A DNA stretch of 32,065 bases from Cellulophaga sp. (GTDB lineage Bacteria > Bacteroidota > Bacteroidia > Flavobacteriales > Flavobacteriaceae), in contig JANQTG010000077.1 in NCBI GenBank assembly GCA_030731855.1, positions 1 to 32,065 on the forward strand, in the 5' to 3' direction. The notes beneath the pieces are model-generated. The model was given only the letters and a program-made list of their open reading frames with translations, did no database searches and was not told where the DNA came from. The position numbers were made by a program, and so were the translations under genes. Of this stretch, positions 20,991-28,413 are shown piece after piece. How positions within the stretch are numbered: position 1 is the first letter of the stretch; every line of letters begins with the position of its first letter.

Positions 20991-23425
20991 TATTCAACCT
21001 CTGTTTTACGAGAACGCCAAAAAGAAAATCCGATTGCAGCTAAAATCAATAATCCTAAAAGGCTAGTACTTGCCAAAACAATGGTAGAGCCTGTTTTAAT
21101 AACTTCGGGCTCAAACTTAAATTCTATTTTGTGTTTTCCCTGTGGAATTTCCAAAGCTCTCAAAGCATAATTAACCCTAAAGTGTGGCTTTAAGACGCCA
21201 TCTATATAGGCATTCCATCCTTTCTCGTAATACATTTCAGAAAAAACTGCTACACTATTATTGGCTGTATTAGCTTCATAAGTTAAGTGATTTGGTTTAT
21301 AATTAGTAAGTGTTATACTCGCCAAAGAATCTTTCTGAAATTCAAAATTTTGAAGTGTTGTAAATTTTGAAGTATTTACTACCGCTGTATTTTTAGTGTC
21401 TAATTCTTTTAAGGCTGAAATTTCTGCATCGGCAGTCGTTACTTTTTCGAGTTTTGTTATAAACCATGCATTTCCATTCGCATCAGGATTCAGAGCCGGA
21501 AAAGAATTACCTTCCTGATCTTGTTGAATCACATATTTTACGTTCAACATATTCAAAACATTCAAATTACCATTGTAAATATGAAAATCAAAAAGATCTT
21601 GAATTTTGGCAGGTTTTGCTGCATGGTACCCGCCAATAGATTGGTGGTAATAAGACGTACTCGCACCGTTTAAACCTTCTGCGGGGTTATATACTCTAAA
21701 AATACTTTTATCTTGTTTTATCTCCTGATCTATAGGCGTTTCTGGAAACGGAGTCGTCATTACTTTCGCACGAACAAAATCGTCATCATTTACATAGCGT
21801 TTCGCAACACCTACTAAATCAAACAATACTAGAAGTCCGACTACAAGAACCAATACGTTTTTATTAATCTTTTCTTTAATAAAAAACCATAATACCAATG
21901 CCGTTAAAAGCACGTAAATTAAAGAACGAATGGTATCACTCGTATAAACCGCTTCACGATCTAAGCGAATCATGGTCATTAATTCATTGCCATAATTTTG
22001 CTCTAAAAAGGGATCACTTGCGCCTTCAAAATGAAATAATCCTTTGCTAAGAAATATCAAAATACCCAATCCGAAAGTGGCTATAAAACTTATTTTTAAA
22101 GCCTTTATTTTCTTTACTTTATCGATTGTTGCGTCAAACAAAGCTGCTAAAGCTAAAATAGCTAAAATGGGCACACACAATTCTAAGATCACCTGTATGG
22201 ATGACACCGCTCTAAATTTATCATACAACGGAAAATAGTCGATCATAAAATCGGTTAAGATGCTGAAATTTTTACCCCAAGATAAAATTAACGACATGAT
22301 AACACCACCTAAAAGCCACCATTTTGCTTTATTTTGAACTAAAAACAAGCCTAAAAAGAAAAGAAAAAACAGTACAGCACCTACATACGCTGGCGCTGAA
22401 GTACCAGGTTGGTCTCCCCAATACAAAGGCATATTCTCAGTAAAATCTAGAGCTTGTGTTTTTGAAATTCCTTTTTCGACCAGAAAATCGAAGGTTTTAG
22501 ATTTTTCTCCTAAATTTTCATTGTTGGAGCCTCCAAACATTCTCGGGACAAATAAATTTAATGATTCTGTTATTCCGTAGCTATACTGGGTAATGTATTC
22601 TTTACTTAAACCAGCTGTATTTTCTTTTGGTGTTCCGTCAGGAGCAATTGTCAATTCGCTTTTACTTCGTGTACTCCAATCGGCATATTCTTTTGTAGCC
22701 AATAAGCTTGTCGCATTTGTAGCAATCCCTAAAACCACAGCAACCAATAATAAGGCTACTGATGAAAAGAAATGTTTTAATTGTTTTTTACGAACCGCTT
22801 CTACTAGATAAACAATCCCTAAAATTAGTACCAATAACATAAAATAATAAGTCATCTGGTAATGATTGGCATTAATTTCTAACGCCATCGTTAGTGCTGT
22901 TAAAATAAAACCCCAAACGTATTTTTTTCGGAATACTAAAACAATCCCACCAAGTAACATGGGTAAATAAGCAATAGCATGTGCTTTGGCATTATGCCCT
23001 ACGCCTAAAATTATAATTAAATAGGTTGAAAATCCGAAGGCCAATGCACCCATAACAGCAAGCCGATAATCTACTTTTAAACAGGATAATAAAATATAAA
23101 AGCCTAATAAATATAAAAACAAGTAATCTGCTGGTCTAGGCAGAAAACGCAAGGACAAATCTAACTGTTTAATATAATTATGAGGATAATGTGCTCCTAA
23201 CTGAAACGTTGGCATGCCACCAAAAGCGCTATTGGTCCAATAAGGCTCTTCACCCGTAGTTTTTTTAAATTGTATTTGCTCTTGTGCCATTCCTGTATAC
23301 TGAGCAATATCTGACTGGAAAATAACTTTACCTTGTAAAACAGGTGTAAAAAATGCCAAGGCAGCTACAACAAATAAGGCAATAGCAAAAAAATGTATTA
23401 GAAAAGCTCTAAGGTTACGCTTCAT
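20990..23425 (-). CDS. YfhO-family membrane protein
   Basis: An 811-residue protein with a first helix at residues 7-30 and roughly a dozen more, then a periplasmic domain and a final helix (IVLASTSLLGLLILAAIGFSF) near the C-terminus. The loop after helix 1 with QSDIAQYTGMAQEQ, and the end segment YYEKGWNAYIDGV, fit the YfhO (GT-C-like) family. In Bacillus, YfhO decorates lipoteichoic acid with a sugar from a lipid donor; in Bacteroidota its job is not settled. Here it leads directly into a GT4 enzyme and a flippase, which favours a role in glycan building on the outer face of the inner membrane. The 3' end overlaps the GT4 start (TAATG). Confidence 0.9.
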   Translation of the reverse strand: MKRNLRAFLIHFFAIALFVVAALAFFTPVLQGKVIFQSDIAQYTGMAQEQIQFKKTTGEEPYWTNSAFGGMPTFQLGAHYPHNYIKQLDLSLRFLPRPADYLFLYLLGFYILLSCLKVDYRLAVMGALAFGFSTYLIIILGVGHNAKAHAIAYLPMLLGGIVLVFRKKYVWGFILTALTMALEINANHYQMTYYFMLLVLILGIVYLVEAVRKKQLKHFFSSVALLLVAVVLGIATNATSLLATKEYADWSTRSKSELTIAPDGTPKENTAGLSKEYITQYSYGITESLNLFVPRMFGGSNNENLGEKSKTFDFLVEKGISKTQALDFTENMPLYWGDQPGTSAPAYVGAVLFFLFFLGLFLVQNKAKWWLLGGVIMSLILSWGKNFSILTDFMIDYFPLYDKFRAVSSIQVILELCVPILAILALAALFDATIDKVKKIKALKISFIATFGLGILIFLSKGLFHFEGASDPFLEQNYGNELMTMIRLDREAVYTSDTIRSLIYVLLTALVLWFFIKEKINKNVLVLVVGLLVLFDLVGVAKRYVNDDDFVRAKVMTTPFPETPIDQEIKQDKSIFRVYNPAEGLNGASTSYYHQSIGGYHAAKPAKIQDLFDFHIYNGNLNVLNMLNVKYVIQQDQEGNSFPALNPDANGNAWFITKLEKVTTADAEISALKELDTKNTAVVNTSKFTTLQNFEFQKDSLASITLTNYKPNHLTYEANTANNSVAVFSEMYYEKGWNAYIDGVLKPHFRVNYALRALEIPQGKHKIEFKFEPEVIKTGSTIVLASTSLLGLLILAAIGFSFWRSRKTEVE

Positions 23426-23477
23426 TAGGTGTTTGGTTGTGTTTATTTAGACTAAAAGGCTTCATAAAAAAGTGAAA

Positions 23478-23741
23478 TTAATCAATTTCTTCAAAATCTA
23501 TATATTCTCCTACCTTTTTTGAGGCTTTAGGATTTTTAGAGGTATTTGATTTTATGATTACATCACCTTCATCTGTCGTTTTTGCTTGTTGTTGCGTATT
23601 AAAACCTTCAAATTTTTCTCTAAAATGTTTCTCAGCTTTTTTACCCGCATAATTCAATATTTTAGGTGCAAAGATTTTTAGCAATATTTTTATTGCATAA
23701 TATACTAAGAGTATGATTAAAAACGTTGTTATAAAACCCAT
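23478..23741 (-). CDS. DUF4834 family small membrane protein
   Basis: An 87-residue protein. Residues 4-22 (ITTFLIILLVYYAIKILLK) make one membrane helix. The polar rest reads PKILNYAGKKAEKHFREKFEG and ends ASKKVGEYIDFEEID, which is the DUF4834 pattern found in flavobacteria. Function unknown. It is the first gene of the minus-strand glycan operon, with the YfhO-like gene starting 52 bp downstream, and it has its own -7 element. It may be a small partner of the YfhO-like protein; this rests on gene order only. Confidence 0.85.
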   Translation of the reverse strand: MGFITTFLIILLVYYAIKILLKIFAPKILNYAGKKAEKHFREKFEGFNTQQQAKTTDEGDVIIKSNTSKNPKASKKVGEYIDFEEID

Positions 23742-23761
23742 GTTACTTTAAAAATTAAGAT

Positions 23762-23769
23762 CAAAAATA
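23762..23769 (-). promoter_or_regulatory. -7 element TATTTTTG for the glycan operon
   Basis: On the minus strand TATTTTTG matches TAnnTTTG and lies 20 bases before the DUF4834 ATG at 23741. There is no clear -33 TTG. It would drive DUF4834, YfhO, GT4 and flippase as one transcript. Confidence 0.45.
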
Positions 23770-23941
23770 CAATTATAAGCGTTCATTTTGACTTGACACT
23801 TCTTAAAAAAATGATAAAAACGAATCAATTTTATAGTTTAGATTTCAGATTTCTTATTAAAAACATACTTAAAAGGATTGGTTAAGACTACATCAGATGA
23901 AGAATCTAATTAAAATTGAACCACAAAATTACTCAAAACGA

Positions 23942-25000
23942 ATGATTAAAAAATTAATTACCCTATCGATATTACTCTATTCTATAGTATTTCAAGCGCA
24001 ATATACCGATGTTATTAACTCTAACCGGCCAGGGCAATCTGTTAGCGCTTACGCCGTTGGAAAAAATGTAATTCAGGCAGAATTTGGTTTAGGATACGAA
24101 CAACAAGAGCATTCCATTTTATTAACAGAAAGCTCTATTTGGAACGCAGAAATGGCCCTGCGCTACGGACTTTTATTTGAACGTTTAGAACTGATGTATG
24201 AAGGCACTTTTCAAAGAGAAAACCTAGACCTGCAAACATTAGGAACGAATGCTACGTTTACAGACTTTACTAGAAACCGATTAGGCTTAAAATATTTAAT
24301 TTACGATCCTTACAAAAACCCAGAGCGTAACAAACCAAATTTATACAGCTGGAAAGCAAATAATAAATTTCAATGGCGTAATTTATTACCTGCCGTTTCT
24401 TTGTATGCAGGAGCTACATTTGTGTTAGGAGAAAACCCATATTATGATGGTGACCCTATAGCTTCGCCAAGAGTAATGTTGGCAACCCAAAGTAAAATTT
24501 CACCTCGTGTAGTTTTTATTTCAAATATTGCTTATGACCGAATTGGAACCGAATTTCCTGAATTAAGCTACATTGTTTCTTTAAGTCACGCTTTTCGCAA
24601 TCCCAAATGGAGTATTTTTATAGAACAGCAAGGCATTAAAAGTGACCGCTATGCAGACGCTTTATACCGAACGGGTATGGCACATTTACTATCACCAAAC
24701 CTACAAGCCGATATTACTTTTGGTGGTAGTTTTAAAGATACCCCAACGCGGATGTTTGGTACCATCGGAATGTCTTACCGATTAGATAAACATGTAGATA
24801 AAATTAAACCTATTGACGAACAAAAAGGCGGTGAAAACGGTCAGATTGGCAAAGAGTCTATGAAGAAAAAAGCTCGGAAAGCTAAAAAAGGTAGCGGTGC
24901 CGAAGATGTTGATTTAGGTCCAACCAAAAAACAGCTCAAAAAACTAAAAAAAGCAGAGAAAGAAAAGAAGAAAAATAAAAATGGTGAGATTGATTTTTAA
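23942..25000 (+). CDS. outer-membrane transporter-like protein with Lys-rich tail
   Basis: About 352 residues from ATG 23942, chosen because MIKKLITLSILLYSIVFQAQ is a signal peptide with cleavage after Gln; an in-frame ATG at 23897 adds 15 residues that would spoil it. The mature part reads YTDVINSNRPGQSVSAYAVG and QAEFGLGYEQQE, with alternating beta strands, matching the phenol-degradation (MetA-pathway) outer-membrane transporter-like family. The last 45 residues are very rich in lysine (KKKARKAKKGSG, KKQLKKLKKAEKEKKKNKN), unusual for a barrel and probably periplasmic. The gene is divergent from the DUF4834 operon, and its stop overlaps that of the LytTR gene by 4 bp. Substrate not known. 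Confidence 0.8.
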   Translation: MIKKLITLSILLYSIVFQAQYTDVINSNRPGQSVSAYAVGKNVIQAEFGLGYEQQEHSILLTESSIWNAEMALRYGLLFERLELMYEGTFQRENLDLQTLGTNATFTDFTRNRLGLKYLIYDPYKNPERNKPNLYSWKANNKFQWRNLLPAVSLYAGATFVLGENPYYDGDPIASPRVMLATQSKISPRVVFISNIAYDRIGTEFPELSYIVSLSHAFRNPKWSIFIEQQGIKSDRYADALYRTGMAHLLSPNLQADITFGGSFKDTPTRMFGTIGMSYRLDKHVDKIKPIDEQKGGENGQIGKESMKKKARKAKKGSGAEDVDLGPTKKQLKKLKKAEKEKKKNKNGEIDF

Positions 25001-25725
25001 AGTCCCAATATTGAAAAGAAATCTGATTTATAACTCTCCCCAATTGGAATTCTAATATCATTAATCACAATTCTATTTCGTTGAACGGTTTTTATAAAAT
25101 CTACATTGACTATAAAAGATTTGTGTACTCTTAAAAACTGATTTGCAGGAAGTTTATCTAAAATTTCTTTAAAATTCATTAAGGTTAAAATGGTTTTATT
25201 AGTGTTTGCAATATGAATTTTTAAATAATCTTTAAGACCTTGTATATACTCAATTTCGTCTAAGTTTATCTTAATACTTTCATATTCTGACTTTACAAAA
25301 ATATATTTTTTAGCTTCTGATGTTTCCCCAAAAGAAGAAAAAACGTTGTCAAAATGAGGTTTCTCAACTTTAGTCAAAAGCTCTTTTGCCCTAGAAATAG
25401 CTTTAATAAAACGATGATAAGGAATGGGTTTTACCAAATAATCTACTGCATTTAATTCAAAACCCTCTACTGCATATTGTGAATATGCAGTAGTGAAAAT
25501 AAACATTGGCTTTTTTTCTAATGAGTTAATGAAATCTATTCCACTAATTTGTGGCATTTGAATGTCGCAAAGTATTAAATCTACTTTTTTTTCTTGAATA
25601 ATTGCGATAGCATCAAGAGGATTTGTAAATGTGCCTACTACGCTAATAAAATCTAACTTATCACAATAATCTATAAGAATATCAATTGCCAAAGGTTCAT
25701 CGTCAATAATAATACAATTCATCAA
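24997..25725 (-). CDS. LytTR-family response regulator
   Basis: A 242-residue DNA-binding response regulator. The receiver domain occupies residues 1-120 (CIIIDDEP with acidic pocket Asp8-Asp9; phosphoacceptor Asp54 in LILCDIQMP; TTAYSQYAVEGFELNAVDYL). The LytTR domain covers about 140-240 (YIFVKSEYESIKINLDEIEY, then FLRVHKSFIVNV and RIPIGESY). It binds direct repeats in promoters as a dimer. Its start overlaps the kinase stop by 4 bp (ATGA), so the two are coupled. Its 3' end overlaps the convergent barrel gene by 4 bp. A likely target is the 21-bp direct-repeat site at 28332-28359 upstream of the divergent DUF4270 gene. Confidence 0.95.
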   Translation of the reverse strand: MMNCIIIDDEPLAIDILIDYCDKLDFISVVGTFTNPLDAIAIIQEKKVDLILCDIQMPQISGIDFINSLEKKPMFIFTTAYSQYAVEGFELNAVDYLVKPIPYHRFIKAISRAKELLTKVEKPHFDNVFSSFGETSEAKKYIFVKSEYESIKINLDEIEYIQGLKDYLKIHIANTNKTILTLMNFKEILDKLPANQFLRVHKSFIVNVDFIKTVQRNRIVINDIRIPIGESYKSDFFSILGL

Positions 25726-26765
25726 TTTAATTTTAGGGTGAGTTTAACAACATAATTCTCTCTGTCGCTTTCTACAACTAATTCGTGTAAATCTGGGTAT
25801 AATAAGTTCAATCTATTTTTAATATTTTGTAACCCTAATCCTGAACTTTTAGCTTCTTTTTTGAAAGCTCCAATTTTATTTATCACACTAAAATAAATAG
25901 TATTTTCTTGTATGGTAAGATTAATTTTTACAGTGGTTTTTCCTTTAAAATCAGTACCATATTTAAACGCATTTTCAATAAAAGATATAAATAATAATGG
26001 ATGAATGTTCTTTCCCCTATCTTCCCCAGAGATATTTAAGGTTACATTTTCACTGTCTGATAATCGCAAACGCTGTAACTGTACATAATTTTTAATGTAT
26101 TCTATTTCTTTAGAAATAGGCACCAAATCTTGATCTGCTTCATAAAGCATATATCGCATTAATTCTGATAAATTAATAATTGATTCTGGCGTATCAGGAG
26201 ATTTTTTTACCGATAAAGAATATATAGCATTTAAGGAATTAAAGAGAAAATGCGGATTTAACTGTGTTTTTAAAAATTGAAGTTCAGAATTTACTTTTTC
26301 AGTTTCTACAATTTTTCTAAGATCTTCATTATTTTTCCATTCGATAAAAATTCTTAATAAAGCACTAACCACTAAGGGAATACCAAAGGTAATTACAGAC
26401 ATAAACAGAATTCGGAGTTGATGAATTTCTGGCTGTAATCTAGGATTACTCAAATTAGGATTACCGTCTGGCACATTTGCAAATGGGAAAAGATCGGTAA
26501 AAATATTAACTATTAAACCAAATACTACAATTAAACCAACAGCAATAAAAATATAGTTAATTGTTTTTTTTTGCAGTAAAATTTTTGGAACTAAGTAGTA
26601 ATAATTTAAATAATACAAAAGTGTTGCTAATACAAGCCTCAAAGGTAAATCGGGAGGTATTGGTCTGTTTTGCAATACAAAAGGGTACAATAAAAGCCCA
26701 TAAAACAACGTCCATAAAAGTATATGGATCAGAATTTGCCTTATGTATTTTTGAGTTGTGCCCAT
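25722..26765 (-). CDS. LytS/YehU-type sensor histidine kinase
   Basis: A 347-residue inner-membrane kinase. Four membrane helices span about residues 8-30, 42-62, 70-90 and 115-140, with a short extracytoplasmic loop of about residues 91-114 between the last two. The kinase core starts QLNPHFLFNSLNAIYS with phosphorylated His172, then the N-box SFIENAFKYGTDFKGK and G-box SSGLGLQNIKNRLNLLYPD. This is the His_kinase (PF06580) class that pairs with LytTR regulators. There is no large sensor domain, so the signal probably comes through the membrane helices or a partner such as the DUF4907 protein, which is encoded 5 bp upstream in the same operon. Coupled to the response regulator by an ATGA overlap. 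Confidence 0.95.
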   Translation of the reverse strand: MGTTQKYIRQILIHILLWTLFYGLLLYPFVLQNRPIPPDLPLRLVLATLLYYLNYYYLVPKILLQKKTINYIFIAVGLIVVFGLIVNIFTDLFPFANVPDGNPNLSNPRLQPEIHQLRILFMSVITFGIPLVVSALLRIFIEWKNNEDLRKIVETEKVNSELQFLKTQLNPHFLFNSLNAIYSLSVKKSPDTPESIINLSELMRYMLYEADQDLVPISKEIEYIKNYVQLQRLRLSDSENVTLNISGEDRGKNIHPLLFISFIENAFKYGTDFKGKTTVKINLTIQENTIYFSVINKIGAFKKEAKSSGLGLQNIKNRLNLLYPDLHELVVESDRENYVVKLTLKLN

Positions 26766-26770
26766 TTACC

Positions 26771-27106
26771 TTATTGATCTAAATGATTATATTGAATATT
26801 CAAAGTATTTAAATCTTCTATGGTGACTACGGGACTTTCTTTTTTTAATAGCCTACTAAGCACTAAGATAGACACTAATTTCGCATCATTATCAGACGTA
26901 AAAGATAGTTCTTCTTGTACTGCAGGTATATAATATTGCTTTATAAGAACTCTATCACCTGTTTTTATCATATATCCATAGCCGTCTTCGTAAACAAAAA
27001 CTTCTGAGTAAAGAGAGGTTTTCGTTGGTGACATTCGTACTAAAATAAAAAATATAAGAAACAAAGTAATCAGCGTAAATATACAGTAAATCCTTTTTTT
27101 TTGCAT
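26771..27106 (-). CDS. DUF4907 family single-pass protein
   Basis: A 111-residue protein. Residues 5-24 form one membrane helix or uncleaved signal; the rest, YEDGYGYMIKTGDRVLIKQ, YYIPAVQEELSF and SPVVTIEDLNTLNI, matches the DUF4907 pattern. Function unknown. It ends 5 bp before the kinase start and begins just below the terminator that follows the kelch gene, so its message may depend on read-through. The periplasmic soluble part could sense a condition for the kinase; this is inference from order only. Confidence 0.8.
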   Translation of the reverse strand: MQKKRIYCIFTLITLFLIFFILVRMSPTKTSLYSEVFVYEDGYGYMIKTGDRVLIKQYYIPAVQEELSFTSDNDAKLVSILVLSRLLKKESPVVTIEDLNTLNIQYNHLDQ

Positions 27107-27116
27107 GTATTAAAAC

Positions 27117-27157
27117 TTTAAAAAAAATGGAGTTGTAAAACTAAAAACAACTCCATT
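27117..27157 (-). terminator. terminator or attenuator between kelch and DUF4907
   Basis: On the minus strand AATGGAGTTGT (27157-27147) pairs perfectly with ACAACTCCATT (27136-27126), loop of 10, followed by a run of Ts. It stands 24 bp after the kelch stop and about 10 bp before the DUF4907 start. It would stop most transcripts from kelch, so downstream genes need read-through or a hidden promoter. Confidence 0.85.
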
Positions 27158-27181
27158 ACCAATTAAAAAACTCAAACAAAC

Positions 27182-28177
27182 TTAATCTTCATCATCATAA
27201 TCAGCAAAAGGGAAAAATTCACTTATATTATCTAAATATAAAGTTCCCGTTCTACCTAGGCCTACGAATGCTCTAGTACCGTTAGAGAAAAATGCTGGAT
27301 CTTGTCTTGTAGTGCCCTCAAAACTAGTTTTTTGATCCCAAGTATCAGTTGATGGTGTATATTCCCAAACCGAAGAAGTAGCTCCGCTGCGTTCTCCACA
27401 AGCTATGTATCCGTAGCCATTAATGGCAAAACCCGCTGCATTACTTCTAGTAATTGTATAATCATCTTCTTCATCTAAATCTAGTTTTTGAGTCCAAACT
27501 TCGGTTGCAGGGTCAAAAGCCCAAAAGTCTGTTAGGTATACACCATTTGCTATACCTGTAGCTAAATAGGCTTTATTATCTATTATAAAAGTGGTTGCTG
27601 CACGCCTTTTATTACCTCCAAAACCTACTAATTCTGCCCATGAGTCTGTTGTGGGATCGTACTTCCAAAAATCTTTACGATCATTATCACCATCAAATCC
27701 AGTTCCAAAATAGCCTATACCATTTATACCAAATGCTACAGCGCTTCTTCGAGCAGTCGAAGGAAAATTTGCTATAGATGACCAAGTATTTGTAGCTGGT
27801 TCGTAAGCATAAAAATCTGCTAATTCATCTAAACCATCATAACCTGATCCTATATAACCTTTATCATTTACTGTAAAACCGACGGCTGCATTACGTGCAA
27901 CTCCTATAAAATCTGCTTTTTGAGACCAATAATTACCTTCTATATCATAAGCCCAAAACGATTTTAAATAATCGTCACCATCGTAACCAACTCCCATATA
28001 GCCAATGTTACCAATCGTAAAACTTGCCATTCCGCTTCTTGGACTACCATCAAAAACCGATTTCGTTATCCAATTTCCTAGATCATCATCGTCATCATCA
28101 TCACTAGAGCAACTTGTTATTATTAATACTAGACTAAACAATGAAATGATACTATACTTAAACTTTACTTCCTTCAT
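27182..28177 (-). CDS. kelch-repeat surface lipoprotein
   Basis: A 331-residue lipoprotein. The signal ends in the lipobox IITSC (Cys23) and is followed at once by SSDDDDDDD; an acidic stretch right after the cysteine is the export signal used by Bacteroidota to place lipoproteins on the cell surface. The rest is six kelch blades (GYMGVGYDG, GYIGSGYDG, GYFGTGFDG, AYLATG, GYIACGE, AFVGLGR), each with a Trp-containing strand, forming a beta-propeller. Propellers of this type bind proteins or sugars; no catalytic residues are visible. It is the first gene of the operon leading through a terminator to DUF4907 and the two-component genes, and is divergent from DUF4270. Confidence 0.9.
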   Translation of the reverse strand: MKEVKFKYSIISLFSLVLIITSCSSDDDDDDDLGNWITKSVFDGSPRSGMASFTIGNIGYMGVGYDGDDYLKSFWAYDIEGNYWSQKADFIGVARNAAVGFTVNDKGYIGSGYDGLDELADFYAYEPATNTWSSIANFPSTARRSAVAFGINGIGYFGTGFDGDNDRKDFWKYDPTTDSWAELVGFGGNKRRAATTFIIDNKAYLATGIANGVYLTDFWAFDPATEVWTQKLDLDEEDDYTITRSNAAGFAINGYGYIACGERSGATSSVWEYTPSTDTWDQKTSFEGTTRQDPAFFSNGTRAFVGLGRTGTLYLDNISEFFPFADYDDED

Positions 28178-28210
28178 ACCTATTTTTTAAGAGTTGATTT
28201 TAATTTTAAT

Positions 28211-28218
28211 CAAAACTA
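28211..28218 (-). promoter_or_regulatory. -7 element TAGTTTTG for the kelch gene
   Basis: On the minus strand TAGTTTTG matches TAnnTTTG, 33 bases before ATG 28177. An inverted repeat TTGATT (28194-28199) / AATCAA (28208-28213) overlaps it and the likely start site, so it may be an operator. No TTG -33 box is obvious. Confidence 0.45.
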
Positions 28219-28331
28219 CTTCGAGATATTCCGTAAAGAAAATAGAATATATAAAGTCATCTATTTAACATATGAATCCTTAAAATTAATCTACGAACCA
28301 GATATTAAATCTTATAGAAAAAAAACAGGTA

Positions 28332-28359
28332 TTGGTCTTATAAAAACCTAGGTTGGTCT
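28332..28359 (+). promoter_or_regulatory. paired direct repeat TTGGTCT, 21 bp apart; candidate LytTR site
   Basis: TTGGTCT occurs at 28332-28338 and again at 28353-28359, exactly 21 bp apart, so both faces point the same way on the helix. Direct repeats with this spacing are how LytTR regulators bind. The site lies 32 bp upstream of the DUF4270 -7-like box and next to the operon that encodes a LytTR regulator. The regulator-site link is inference. Confidence 0.5.
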
Positions 28360-28390
28360 ATTGTAGCATCTAAGATAATTCAGCACCTAG

Positions 28391-28398
28391 TACTTTTA
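28391..28398 (+). promoter_or_regulatory. -7-like element TACTTTTA for DUF4270
   Basis: TACTTTTA matches seven of the eight positions of TAnnTTTG, failing only at the last base. A non-consensus box fits a promoter that needs an activator. Start of transcription would be near 28402, 12 bases before ATG 28414. Confidence 0.4.
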
Positions 28399-28413
28399 TC
28401 AAAAAATAAAAAT

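Noticed and set aside
23897-23941. 15-residue extension of the outer-membrane transporter-like protein
   Set aside because: It would put polar residues before an otherwise complete signal peptide starting at ATG 23942.
26459-26490. TGGCACATTTGCA resembling a sigma-54 promoter
   Set aside because: Spacing between the GG and GC pairs is two to three bases short and it lies inside the kinase coding region.
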